Source: Paracoccus amoyensis
Lineage (GTDB): Bacteria; Pseudomonadota; Alphaproteobacteria; Rhodobacterales; Rhodobacteraceae
Length of the DNA stretch: 64,000 nt
Direction of reading: 5' to 3'
NCBI RefSeq assembly: GCF_014490725.1
Contig: NZ_JACOQL010000001.1
Location: 868,001-932,000, forward strand
Position 1 is the first letter of the stretch. Each line of letters begins with the position of its first letter. Shown here one piece after another: positions 26,872 to 35,935 of the stretch. The notes under the pieces were generated by a model. It was not told where the DNA came from and searched no databases. It was given only the letters and a program-made list of their open reading frames with translations. Both the position numbers and the translations under genes were made by a program.

Positions 26872-27340
26872 CCGCGCGCGCCATCATTGCGGTAAATTCA
26901 GCCGAGGCGCACAACTGGCCATCGACCATCGCCTTGCCCTCGAATTTCCAGATCTTGCCGCCGCCACGAATGGCCTTGCAATGCAGTTCCAGCACATCGC
27001 CCGGAACGACCATGCGACGGAACTTGCATTTGTCGATGCCCATGAAATAGGTCAGCATCGGCTGGTCGATGATGTTCATGCTGATGCCCACCACAATGGC
27101 CGAGGTCTGCGCCATCGCCTCGACAATCGTGACGCCCGGCATGATGGGCTGATCGGGGAAATGCCCCTGAAAATGCGGCTCGTTGCAGGTGACATTCTTG
27201 ATGCCAACGCCGCCCTCGAAGGGGACGATATCGCGCACCTTGTCAACGAACAGGAACGGATAGCGGTGTGGGATGATCCGCTTGATCAGCGACAGATCAG
27301 CCTCGGTATAGGGTGCGGGGTTGCGCTCAGCTTCGGCCAT
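26861..27340 (-). CDS. fabZ: 3-hydroxyacyl-ACP dehydratase FabZ
   Basis: 159 residues, hot-dog fold. Catalytic His in [14 protein letters not shown] and Glu in [12 protein letters not shown]; substrate-binding [11 protein letters not shown]. Dehydrates hydroxyacyl-ACP in fatty-acid synthesis. Start ATG 27340 follows AAGGAAC; the longer frame from 27376 lacks a site. First gene of the lipid A run; lpxD would usually precede it, but here the neighbour is a MoxR-cluster gene. Confidence 0.95.
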   Translation of the reverse strand: MAEAERNPAPYTEADLSLIKRIIPHRYPFLFVDKVRDIVPFEGGVGIKNVTCNEPHFQGHFPDQPIMPGVTIVEAMAQTSAIVVGISMNIIDQPMLTYFMGIDKCKFRRMVVPGDVLELHCKAIRGGGKIWKFEGKAMVDGQLCASAEFTAMMARADDA

Positions 27341-27417
27341 TCTTGTTCCTTCACGCGATTTATCTTGGGTTAACAACGCCGCCTCGGCTTGGCAAGCGTA
27401 TCACGCCGCTCCGTGGC

Positions 27418-29541
27418 TCAGGCGGGCCTGTTTGGCGTTTGGCCGCCGCCGCGACGGCCTTCGGACAGCCAGCCCATCAGGATCAATCCGGCGATCAGCA
27501 GAAGCCATGCCCAACCCGGTAAAATCGACCGCCTTTGCAGCCCGGTGACGGTTGCGGCATCGCGTGGCGTTATGCCGATCCAGTCCGATCCGACACTCCG
27601 CCCATGCGCTGTGCGTCCCTGGGCAACGTTGCGGATATCGGGCACCCCATCGGACAGGCGCACCACCCCGCCATGCGTCGCTTCGATCAGCGGGGTTAAG
27701 TGTTCGTCGCTGGCGATGGTCCGTTCAAATTCTTTCGGCGCAGCGGGTCCGACAGCAATGACGGCACGCTGATCGCCGTCGCGCAGCCGGTAAAGCCCCG
27801 GTTCGGGCGCAGTCCATTCGGCGGTGAAACGACCGGGCGCGGTTTCCGTCAGCGTCACAGATTGTTCCGTGCCATCCGGCAAGGTGATGATCAGGGGACC
27901 GGCGCGTTCCAGCAACGTGCGACGGGTAACGCGAATATCCAGCCCGTCCGTCACATCGGCTTGCAGGGATTCCTCTTCCAGCTCCGGCTCTTTCATCGAC
28001 CAATGCGCGATGCGGCGCAGCAATTCCAGTTGCGGCCCACCGCCTTCAAAGCCGCGCCCCCATAACCAGACCTGATCCGATGTCAGCATCGCCACCCGGC
28101 CCTCGCCCACCCGGTCCAACAGCAGCAACGGGGCCTCATCCGGCCCAGTCATCGCGATCTGCGCGTCGCCGACTGGCGTCGTGTCCGACATGCGCAGCCA
28201 GCGTCCCCAGTGATCGGCCTCGTCCTCCCCCTCCCCCTCGACCGGCGCGCCGGGCAGTTGGGCCGTGACGGGGTGGCGCCGCCCTTCTGCGGTCAGTTGT
28301 GGAACAAACGGCTCTTCGATCACCCGGCCCGTCGGACGCGCAGGCAGGATTGTCCCCAGTGGCGACAGGTTCAGGCTTTCGACGCCCGACATTTCCGGCC
28401 CGGCGGCCACAAGGATTGCCCCGCCGTCCCGAACGTAGCGAACAATGTTCTGGTAATATCCCGGCGGCAGGATGCCCTGCACATGATAGCGGTCCAGAAT
28501 GATCAGGTCGAAATCGTCGATCCGCTCCATGAACAATTCCTGCGTCGGAAAGGCGATCAGCGCCATTTCGTTCACGGGAACGCCATCGCCCTTGTCCGGG
28601 GGGCGCAGGATGGTGAAATGGATCAGATCGACAGCCGCATCGGATTTCAGCAGATTTCGCCATGTCCGTTCGCCGGCATGCGGCTTGCCCGAAATCAGCA
28701 GCACTCGCAGGCGGTCACGCACACCGTTGATGCTGATCGCGGCAGCGTTGTTGCGATCTGTCAATTCGTCGCCATCGGGGGCGTCAAATCCGATCTGGAC
28801 AACGTTCCGACCCGCATGGGTCAAAGTGACCGGCAGTTCCAGCGGCACGCCCACAGGCACCGAGACCAGCCGCTCATTCTCTCCGTCAAGGCTCAGGCGC
28901 AGATTGACGGCTTGCCCGCGCAATTCTTCGGGAACTGCGCCTTCGTCATCGACCCGCAGACGAATTATCACCTGCTGGTCGATCAGACCAAAGGCCGGGG
29001 CTTCCTCGATCACCAAACGGCGATCCCAATCCTGCGGGCGTCCAGTCAGCAGCAGATGAACCGGCGCGGGTGCGGTTTTCGGCACCATCGGCGCGTCATG
29101 GATTTGACCGTCGCTGATCGCAATGACACCTGCCAGACGGCTTTCCGGTTCGGCCGCGATGGCGCGGCTAAGGCTGGTCGCCAAAAGCGTGCCGTCTTCG
29201 GCATCACCGACCGTGATCCGGCGCAATTCCGTATTTGGAAGGCCTGCGATCTGTTGGGACAGTTGTTCGACAGCAGCATCGGTCTGATCGCTGCGTCCCG
29301 GCAAGGTCTGACTGGCCGAGCGATCATCCAGCAAGATGACAATATCACGCAAGCTGGTCCTGCTGCCCAGTTCCAGGGCAGGTCCAGCCAACGCCAACGC
29401 TGCCGCCAATCCGGCAAAGCCACGCCAAGCCCATCCGCGCAGCCCACGCCACAAGGCAAATCCCGCGACCAGCAGCGCCAGAACCGTCAAAGCGGCGATT
29501 ACCCACCACGGCAGCGCGGGATCGAAGCGAATCTGGGTCAT
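27418..29541 (-). CDS. Large membrane protein of the MoxR cluster (vWA-like)
   Basis: 707 residues. N-terminal helices (WWVIAALTVLALLVAGFALW and a second pair), then a vWA-like domain (RDIVILLDDRSASQT, GVIAISDGQIHD), then a GATase-1-like part around LRVLLISGKPHAGERTWRNL and a C-terminal helix (GWAWLLLIAGLILMGWL). The DxSxS of a functional vWA metal site is only partly kept (DDRSAS). It is the last gene of the moxR-DUF58-BatA-like run and overlaps its neighbour. Such clusters are thought to assemble or maintain envelope complexes; the exact role is unknown. Confidence 0.75.
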   Translation of the reverse strand: MTQIRFDPALPWWVIAALTVLALLVAGFALWRGLRGWAWRGFAGLAAALALAGPALELGSRTSLRDIVILLDDRSASQTLPGRSDQTDAAVEQLSQQIAGLPNTELRRITVGDAEDGTLLATSLSRAIAAEPESRLAGVIAISDGQIHDAPMVPKTAPAPVHLLLTGRPQDWDRRLVIEEAPAFGLIDQQVIIRLRVDDEGAVPEELRGQAVNLRLSLDGENERLVSVPVGVPLELPVTLTHAGRNVVQIGFDAPDGDELTDRNNAAAISINGVRDRLRVLLISGKPHAGERTWRNLLKSDAAVDLIHFTILRPPDKGDGVPVNEMALIAFPTQELFMERIDDFDLIILDRYHVQGILPPGYYQNIVRYVRDGGAILVAAGPEMSGVESLNLSPLGTILPARPTGRVIEEPFVPQLTAEGRRHPVTAQLPGAPVEGEGEDEADHWGRWLRMSDTTPVGDAQIAMTGPDEAPLLLLDRVGEGRVAMLTSDQVWLWGRGFEGGGPQLELLRRIAHWSMKEPELEEESLQADVTDGLDIRVTRRTLLERAGPLIITLPDGTEQSVTLTETAPGRFTAEWTAPEPGLYRLRDGDQRAVIAVGPAAPKEFERTIASDEHLTPLIEATHGGVVRLSDGVPDIRNVAQGRTAHGRSVGSDWIGITPRDAATVTGLQRRSILPGWAWLLLIAGLILMGWLSEGRRGGGQTPNRPA

Positions 29542-32297
29542 CGCCCGACCTCCTCTTCCGTGCGCAGGCGATCCAGCAAGGCCGGTACATGCACCTGATC
29601 CGATTTGTAATTCCCGGTCAGCACATACATGACCAGATTGATGCCAAAGCGATAGGCCATCTCTCGCTGCCGTTCGCCTTCCCAGCCTGCGCCGATGGGA
29701 TAGACGGGATAGCCATTATCATCGACCGCCCAGGCCTCGGCCCAGCTATTGCCGCCGATCACGACCGGACTTACCCCGTCATTCAATTGCCGGAATGGCA
29801 TCCCCTCGGCGGCTTCGGCACCAACCGGGGGCGCTTCGATCCAGACCGTATCGCCCTGCCAGCGGCCCGGAAAATCCTGCAGCAGATAGAAGGTGCGGGT
29901 CAGCACATGATCCTGCGGCACCGGGGCCAGCGCCGGAACATCCAAGGGCGCTGCCAGATCACGCAGAGCCTGCGACATGTTCGGGCCGCCGACACCGGCC
30001 AGATCGCCGTCGCGGGTATCGAACAGGATCATGCCGCCCGACCGCAGATAGTGGTTCAGCCGCAGATATGCCTGAGGTGAGGGCAACGGCTGTTGATCCG
30101 TGATCGGCCAATACAGCAAGGTCAGGACCGACAGGTCGTCATGATCCAGATCAATCGCCACCGGCTTGCCGGGTTCAACCGACGTGCGTTCACGCAGGAT
30201 ATAGGACAGCCCTTCCAGCCCTTGCCGAGAGGTCTCGTCGATCTCTTCGTCGCCGGTCGTGACATAGGCCAGTGCAACCTCATTCGCCGCGCGGGTTATT
30301 TCGGCATTCAGATCCTGGGCATCGACCTTTGGCGCCGGCAGCATCAGCGCAAGCAACGCCAGCCCCGTGATCGCCCCGACGCGCCGCTTGCGCCCCGCCA
30401 GGATGCTGGAGCCAAGCGCGTCCAGCGCCATCAGCATGGCGGCAATCGCCAATAACGGCCCCTTCAACTCACGCCCCTGAGGGGCGTCCACCAGCTCCAC
30501 CGTCGCGCCGGGCCACCTGGAAAGCCGGTATTCCACCCCGGCATTCAAGGCCTGACGACGTTCACCGGCGGCATAAATGCCCGCTGGAAGATCGGGTCCG
30601 GGGCCTTGCGCCAGGTCTTCGACCGGAACTGGCGACAGGCCATCGGGCACCTGTTCGCGACCGAAACCGTCCAGCACGATTTCCGGCGTCCAGAACGGCT
30701 GCTCTCGATCTTCGGCCTGTTCTTCGGTGGCGGTGACCCGCGCCGTCGCCACCAGCCTGTTCAGCATGTCGACGAACAGGCCAGAGATCGGCAGATTCGA
30801 CCATTCGGCATTCGCAGTGATGTGAAACAGCACAACCTGCCCTTCGCCAAGCCGGTCGCGTGTGACCAGTGGCGTATTGTCGCTGAGCGAGGCGATGGTT
30901 TTTGCAGCCAGATCGGGTGCGGGCTGTGCCATCAGCTGGGCGCGGATCGACACGTCCTGCGGCGCTGTCAAACCCGCAAAAATACCGTCTGCGGGAAACG
31001 GTGCCAGACCGCGCGGATCACCCCAACTTAGCGCACCGCCGATGTCGCGGCCGCCCTGACGCAGCGCAACGGGCAGCAGCGGTTCTTCCAGCAAATCTTC
31101 ATCCGCTGCCATATGCGGACCGGCGAAACGGATCAGCAAACCACCGGCGTTGACCCATTCGGCCAGTTCGCCGATTTCGGGCATATTGACCTGATCGACA
31201 GCGATAATGACATCCGGCGCACTGTCCAGCACATCGCCCAGGCCGCCTTCGACGACGTCGGATGTCGGTGCAAGCGCACGACGCAGGTAATGCATCGGCG
31301 ACAACAATTGCTGCCCTTCGAGCTGACGGTCGGCATCGCCAACCAGCCCCACCTTGCGTCGCTTCACCCGGTCATCCGCCAGCACAATGGCACCCGCATG
31401 GGTTTCACCTTCGATCTGAAAGCGTGTCACGCGATTGCGCAATTCCGGCGGCAGGTCGATTGCGACAGGTCGGGTTGTCACCCCGCCCGAGATTGTGCCG
31501 TCGCCGGGCGACAGCCGGGCAAGCTCTCGTTCGATCCCCTGCGGGTCGGGGCCAATGGCCAAAATCGCGGGCACCTCTTGATCGGCGGATGTCAGCGTCA
31601 GCGACGGGGTATCGCCGGCATGCAAGGTCAGGCTGCGCGCGGCTTTGGACGGCGCAACAACCGTTACCGGGCCGCGTGCGGTCAATTCGGCCAACCATGC
31701 CACGCGGTGCGGATGGTCCAGGCCATCATCAAGCCACAGCGTTTGCAACGACCCATCAGGCACGTTCGCCAGCGTTTGGGCAGGATCGGCGGGAAAGACC
31801 GAGCGCCATGACACCGGTTCCGCCGCCCGCAGGCTGGCCAGCAACGTGTCAGCCGCCGCGAATTCCAGCGGACCCGGAGCCGCCCGCCCATCCGCGATCA
31901 GCAGCGCCGCCGGACGACCATCGGCGGCGGCCTTGGTCAAGGCACGCTCGGCCCGCGTCTGGCGGCTGGCCCATTCCGGCGCGGCAGCCCATCCGGCATT
32001 CAGAACCACCAGCAACGGCCCGGTGCTTTGTGACTGAACAACTGGTCGCCACAGCGGTCCGGAAAACGCCAAGATCAATGCTGCGATCGCCAACATGCGC
32101 AGCAATAGCAGCCACCACGGCGTGCGCAGGGCAATCGGGCTTTTGTCGGCAAGGCCCTTCAGCAGCTCGACCCCCGGAAAACTGATCCGGCGCGGCGATG
32201 GCGGCATGGCGCGCAAGATAAGCCACAGAACCGGCAGCACGATCAATGCAGACAGAAGCCATGGAACGGCAAAGCCTAAGGGGCCAAGAACAAGCAT
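29538..32297 (-). CDS. BatA N-terminal and DUF4159 domain membrane protein
   Basis: 919 residues from ATG 32297. The stop of the upstream DUF58 gene shares the A of this ATG. N-terminal BatA-like region with helices (FAVPWLLSALIVLPVLWLIL; PWWLLLLRMLAIAALILAF), a long periplasmic middle, and a C-terminal DUF4159 domain from about residue 700 (VALAYVTTGDEEID, LTLLYWPITDQQPL, MILFDTRDGD, RFGINLVMYVLTGNYKSDQ). The frame extends to 32375 but that part overlaps DUF58. Typical of alphaproteobacteria, and co-expressed with moxR and DUF58 genes. Confidence 0.85.
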   Translation of the reverse strand: MLVLGPLGFAVPWLLSALIVLPVLWLILRAMPPSPRRISFPGVELLKGLADKSPIALRTPWWLLLLRMLAIAALILAFSGPLWRPVVQSQSTGPLLVVLNAGWAAAPEWASRQTRAERALTKAAADGRPAALLIADGRAAPGPLEFAAADTLLASLRAAEPVSWRSVFPADPAQTLANVPDGSLQTLWLDDGLDHPHRVAWLAELTARGPVTVVAPSKAARSLTLHAGDTPSLTLTSADQEVPAILAIGPDPQGIERELARLSPGDGTISGGVTTRPVAIDLPPELRNRVTRFQIEGETHAGAIVLADDRVKRRKVGLVGDADRQLEGQQLLSPMHYLRRALAPTSDVVEGGLGDVLDSAPDVIIAVDQVNMPEIGELAEWVNAGGLLIRFAGPHMAADEDLLEEPLLPVALRQGGRDIGGALSWGDPRGLAPFPADGIFAGLTAPQDVSIRAQLMAQPAPDLAAKTIASLSDNTPLVTRDRLGEGQVVLFHITANAEWSNLPISGLFVDMLNRLVATARVTATEEQAEDREQPFWTPEIVLDGFGREQVPDGLSPVPVEDLAQGPGPDLPAGIYAAGERRQALNAGVEYRLSRWPGATVELVDAPQGRELKGPLLAIAAMLMALDALGSSILAGRKRRVGAITGLALLALMLPAPKVDAQDLNAEITRAANEVALAYVTTGDEEIDETSRQGLEGLSYILRERTSVEPGKPVAIDLDHDDLSVLTLLYWPITDQQPLPSPQAYLRLNHYLRSGGMILFDTRDGDLAGVGGPNMSQALRDLAAPLDVPALAPVPQDHVLTRTFYLLQDFPGRWQGDTVWIEAPPVGAEAAEGMPFRQLNDGVSPVVIGGNSWAEAWAVDDNGYPVYPIGAGWEGERQREMAYRFGINLVMYVLTGNYKSDQVHVPALLDRLRTEEEVGR

Positions 32298-33166
32298 CAG
32301 CCCCCCAGAACCTGATACAACCAGCCAAGCGCCACGGCGGGCGGGGTATCGGTGCGATGATGCCCGAAATACCAACCCGCACCTTGCGCCGTTGCCTGCA
32401 ACCAGTCCCGTCGCTGCGCCAGTCGCATCAGATAGGCATCGCGCAAGCCGGCGGCATCGCGGCTGTCATGGCGAGAACCACCGGAAAGCGACTGAAATTC
32501 GACCGCGCCGGAATAGGGAAACTGCTCCTCGTCCGGGTCCAGTATCTGCAGCAGAACGCCTTTGACCCCGATACTGCCCGCGCGCGACAGCAGCGCATCC
32601 ACCCATGCCGGATCAGTCAGGAAATCCGACATGATCACAAGCCGCTGGTTCGGGCGCAGCAGATCCGGGGATGGCGCATCGCCATCTTCTTCGGACCAGA
32701 TAGCGGCGCTGATTGATTCCGCCAACCGGTCGATCTGTCGCCTTCCCGCCCGTGCCGGATGCCCAAGAAGGCCGACCTTTTCCCCACCACGTGCAGCAAT
32801 CATCGCCAGCGCCAAGGTCAGCAATTGCGCCCGCTGCCCCTTTGTCGCGCGTTCGGGATCGCCGCTGAAACGCATTCCCTGCCCGCCCGAAACCCATAGG
32901 CTGAGGGTCTGGGCCGTCTGCGCCTCGCGATCGCGAACGAACTGCCCGTCGGACCGCGCCGAGCGACGCCAGTCGATATTGCGGGCAGCCTCGCCTTGTT
33001 CAGCGGGCCGATATTGCCAGAAATCTTCGCCCGGACCGCCGCGACGCAAACCATGTGCACCGGGCGCGACCAGACGGGACAACCTGTCGGCTGACAGGAT
33101 CAGCCCCGGCAAATGCGCGCTGGCATCCTGCGCTCGGGCGCGAAGCTCGGCGGGACCTAAACTCAA
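32297..33166 (-). CDS. DUF58 domain protein
   Basis: 289 residues, soluble. It contains the DUF58 signature EAARNIDWRRSARSDG and then DREAQTAQTLSLWVSGG, and a vWA-like fold. DUF58 proteins accompany MoxR ATPases and are regarded as their partners or substrates. It lies seven bases downstream of moxR and is coupled to the BatA-like gene. Confidence 0.9.
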   Translation of the reverse strand: MSLGPAELRARAQDASAHLPGLILSADRLSRLVAPGAHGLRRGGPGEDFWQYRPAEQGEAARNIDWRRSARSDGQFVRDREAQTAQTLSLWVSGGQGMRFSGDPERATKGQRAQLLTLALAMIAARGGEKVGLLGHPARAGRRQIDRLAESISAAIWSEEDGDAPSPDLLRPNQRLVIMSDFLTDPAWVDALLSRAGSIGVKGVLLQILDPDEEQFPYSGAVEFQSLSGGSRHDSRDAAGLRDAYLMRLAQRRDWLQATAQGAGWYFGHHRTDTPPAVALGWLYQVLGG

Positions 33167-33173
33167 GACAGCC

Positions 33174-34181
33174 TCACGCCGCCTGCTTGCGCGACAGGCG
33201 ACGATCCAGCACGCGGGCGATCACCTGTTCGACGGTTTCCCCGCGTGCCAGCGCCGCAAAAGACAGCGCCATGCGATGACGCAAAACCGGGGCTGCCAAA
33301 GCCTCGACATCGTCAAGGCTGGGTGCGAACCGCCCATTCAGCACGGCGCGTGCCCGTGTCACCAGCATCAACGCCTGCGCCGCACGCGGTCCCGGCCCCC
33401 AGACCAATGTATCTGCCACAAAGCTTTCCGCCTCGGGGGAACCGGCACGGAAGGCACGCACCAGATCCAGAATCGCTTCGACCACAGCTTCCCCCACGGG
33501 CATGCGGCGAATCAGCTGCTGTGCCTGTATCAGGCCTTCGGCGGTAAAGGCGGCATGCGCCCGACCATCTTCAACACCCGTCGTCGCCAACAGGATGTCG
33601 CGTTCCGTGTCGCGGTCGGGATAGTCGACGTTGATCTGTAGCAGGAAACGGTCCAGCTGCGCCTCGGGCAAGGGATAGGTTCCCTCTTGCTCGATCGGGT
33701 TCTGGGTGGCCAGCACATGAAATGGGCGGCCCAGCGGGCGATGCTGACCACTGACGGTGACTTCACGCTCCTGCATCGCCTGCAACAGCGCCGATTGTGT
33801 TCGGGGCGAGGCGCGGTTGATCTCATCCGCCATCAGAAGCTGGGTAAACACCGGCCCTTCGATAAAGCGAAAGGCACGACTGCCATCGGGCAACACGTCC
33901 AGCACTTCGGAGCCAAGAATATCGGCCGGCATCAGGTCGGGCGTGAACTGAATGCGCTGACTGTCCAGCCCCATCACCGTGGCCAGCGTATCGACCAACA
34001 TTGTTTTACCCAAGCCCGGCTGGCCGACCAGAAGCGCGTGCCCCCCCGACAGAAGTGCGGCCAGAACCTGTTCAACAACAGCGTGTTGCCCGACGAAGCG
34101 ACGTTCGATGCTGGATCGTGCATCAGTCAAAAGCTGACCTAGCTGTTCGACCTCTGGCACCAGATTCTCATTCGAACTCAT
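33174..34181 (-). CDS. moxR: MoxR-family AAA+ ATPase
   Basis: 335 residues: Walker A GQPGLGKTMLVDTLA, Walker B LLMADEINRASPRTQSALL, sensor 1 VLATQNPIEQEGTYPLPEAQLDRFL. MoxR ATPases act as chaperones for vWA proteins and metal cofactor insertion. Start ATG 34181 with AAGGACG upstream; the frame extends 210 bases further, but that part lies over the divergent promoter and the DUF1285 gene. First gene of the minus-strand run down to 27418. Confidence 0.93.
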   Translation of the reverse strand: MSSNENLVPEVEQLGQLLTDARSSIERRFVGQHAVVEQVLAALLSGGHALLVGQPGLGKTMLVDTLATVMGLDSQRIQFTPDLMPADILGSEVLDVLPDGSRAFRFIEGPVFTQLLMADEINRASPRTQSALLQAMQEREVTVSGQHRPLGRPFHVLATQNPIEQEGTYPLPEAQLDRFLLQINVDYPDRDTERDILLATTGVEDGRAHAAFTAEGLIQAQQLIRRMPVGEAVVEAILDLVRAFRAGSPEAESFVADTLVWGPGPRAAQALMLVTRARAVLNGRFAPSLDDVEALAAPVLRHRMALSFAALARGETVEQVIARVLDRRLSRKQAA

Positions 34182-34245
34182 GACAACGTCCTTTTGCTGC
34201 TTTAGAGCTAACCATAAGGAGTTTGAGGAAAGGCGACCACAGGGA

Positions 34246-34788
34246 ATGCCGCAGGACAGTGACAAAAGCGTGAGTGCGGACGGAATTGCCGCCGCCGTGG
34301 GCAAGGCATCCAAGGGCGGCCTGCCGCCGGTCCATTTATGGAATCCTCCATTCTGCGGCGATCTGGATATGGAAATCCGCGCCGATGGCACGTGGTTTTA
34401 CCTGGGCACACCCATCGGGCGGCCAGCGATGGTTCGTCTGTTTTCGACGGTCCTTAAACGAGAGGGCGACGATTTCTTCCTCGTCACGCCTGTCGAAAAG
34501 GTCGGCATCCGCGTTCAGGATGCGCCCTTTGTTGCAACGGATGCAGAGATTGCGCCGGACAAGATCACCTTTACCACGAATGTCGGCGATCAGGTTGTCG
34601 CCGATGCGGACCACCCGATCATCATTCGCGGAGACATTCATGAACCGCGTCCCTATGTGCATGTTCGGGCGGGGCTAGAGGCTTTGATCGACCGCAAGAC
34701 CTTTTATCGGCTGGCGGCTGCCGCCGATGCGGTGGCTGGCAAGATCGGCGTGCAATCTGCGGGCCAGTTCTTTGCGTTAGAGCCTTAG
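34246..34788 (+). CDS. DUF1285 domain protein
   Basis: 180 residues. The family pattern is clear: LPPVHLWNPPFCGDLDMEIRA, then GTWFYLGTPIGRPAMVRLFS and the C-terminal HEPRPYVHVRAGLEALIDR. Structures are known for related proteins but no function. Start chosen at ATG 34246 (GAGGAAAGG about 12 bases upstream); the frame opens at 34180, inside the moxR start. It is divergent from moxR, a pairing I associate with alphaproteobacteria, so it may serve the same pathway. Confidence 0.85.
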   Translation: MPQDSDKSVSADGIAAAVGKASKGGLPPVHLWNPPFCGDLDMEIRADGTWFYLGTPIGRPAMVRLFSTVLKREGDDFFLVTPVEKVGIRVQDAPFVATDAEIAPDKITFTTNVGDQVVADADHPIIIRGDIHEPRPYVHVRAGLEALIDRKTFYRLAAAADAVAGKIGVQSAGQFFALEP

Positions 34789-34794
34789 TCACAG

Positions 34795-35565
34795 ATGCTG
34801 CGCTTTGCCGCCAATCTGACCTATCTGTTCACCGAACTGCCGATGCTCGACCGCTTTGCAGCGGCAGCGGAAGCGGGGTTCAAAGGTGTCGAGATACCCT
34901 ACCCCTATGATATTGATCCGCGCGATCTGACCAGGACCGCCCGCGCGTTTAACATGGACATGATCCTGCTGAACTGCCCGCCGCCCAATTGGGGCGGCGG
35001 TCCACGCGGTTTTGCCGCAGTGCCGGGTTTGGAAGCGCGGTTTCGCAAGGATTTCGACCACGCGCTGCGTGTCGCGCAGAGGCTGAACGTTCGTCATATT
35101 CATGTCTTGGCCGGAAAAGCCAAAGGTGAACAGGCGCGCCAAACCTTTATCGAAAATCTCCGCTGGGCGACCGAGCGTGCGCCCCACGCGAATCTGGCCA
35201 TCAAACCATTGTCATCACCGAGTGGCGCATTTGCCGAGAATTTTTTGAATAACTATCAACAGGCATCTGATATTATATCAGAAATTGGATCCGGGAACCT
35301 TGGCATCCAGTTCGACACCTTTCACGCACAGTCCCTTACCCGCGATGTGATCGGCACATGGCGCAGGTATGCGGATCAGATACGCCACGTTCAGATCGCG
35401 GGCTATCCCAAGCGTGACGAGCCCTTTGCCGGCAGTATCAATTTTCCGAACCTGTTCGAGGAGCTGGACAGATACGGCTATCAAGGCTGGGTCGGCGCAC
35501 GTTACACCCCCGCGACCCGAACCGATCTTGGCCTTGGCTGGATGCCCAAGATCGCGACCGCCTGA
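34795..35565 (+). CDS. Hydroxypyruvate-isomerase-like TIM barrel, catalytic Glu residues lost
   Basis: 256 residues with the full Hyi/YgbM fold: MLRFAANLTYLFTELP, LNCPPPNWGGGPRG, LGIQFDTFHAQ, RHVQIAGYPKRDEP and YQGWVGARYTP. In active members the metal and the acid/base come from two Glu, one Asp and one Gln. The Asp (FDTFHA) and Gln (HVQIAG) remain, but the first Glu (usually IEPLN or similar) is Lys (LAIKPLS) and the second (GWVGCEY) is Ala (GWVGARY). Isomerase activity is therefore doubtful. It follows DUF1285 by six bases, with no ribosome site of its own, so translation is probably coupled. Confidence 0.85.
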   Translation: MLRFAANLTYLFTELPMLDRFAAAAEAGFKGVEIPYPYDIDPRDLTRTARAFNMDMILLNCPPPNWGGGPRGFAAVPGLEARFRKDFDHALRVAQRLNVRHIHVLAGKAKGEQARQTFIENLRWATERAPHANLAIKPLSSPSGAFAENFLNNYQQASDIISEIGSGNLGIQFDTFHAQSLTRDVIGTWRRYADQIRHVQIAGYPKRDEPFAGSINFPNLFEELDRYGYQGWVGARYTPATRTDLGLGWMPKIATA

Positions 35566-35686
35566 TTTTTTGCTTTCAATCAAAGGAACTAACACAGCCT
35601 GTCGCCGTTTGTTACACGGCATCCATATTGCCGCGGCCGCCAAACAGCCCGGCATCAAGGCACACCTGCAAGGAGTAAAAGGCAAC

Positions 35687-35761
35687 ATGAACTCTATCAT
35701 TTATATCGTCGGCCTGGTGGTCATCGTCCTGTTCATCCTGTCCTTCCTGGGGCTGCGCTGA
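35687..35761 (+). CDS. 24-residue single-span membrane peptide
   Basis: ATG 35687 to TGA 35761 encodes MNSIIYIVGLVVIVLFILSF plus four residues. It is almost one membrane helix ending in GLR on the cytoplasmic-type positive side. The ribosome site is strong (AAGGAG, about ten bases upstream), and a clear terminator follows at 35801, so it looks like a real, separately expressed gene. Too short for usual gene callers. I recall similar peptides in other Rhodobacterales, without a function. Confidence 0.7.
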   Translation: MNSIIYIVGLVVIVLFILSFLGLR

Positions 35762-35800
35762 CCAGATCTCAGGTGCCGGCTGCAATGACAGCATTGCTTG

Positions 35801-35836
35801 CGGCGTCGCCTTTTGCGGCGCCGTTTTGCATTTTTC
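35801..35836 (+). terminator. Rho-independent terminator after the small peptide
   Basis: Nine-base stem CGGCGTCGC / GCGGCGCCG (one G-T pair), loop CTTTT, then TTTTGCATTTTT. Ends the DUF1285-Hyi-like-small-peptide unit before typA. Confidence 0.85.
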
Positions 35837-35935
35837 GCGGGAAATAGCCCGCTGGCGGCGAGGGCAACATGAATTGCCGCTGGCAATTCCGTCGAGATTT
35901 CGTTAGGGCGACCGCGAAAGTATAAGGGCCGCCCA

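Noticed and set aside
28210-29598. 462-codon plus frame over the vWA-like gene
   Set aside because: Shadow of the vWA-like gene; the other strand has domains and overlapping operon starts.
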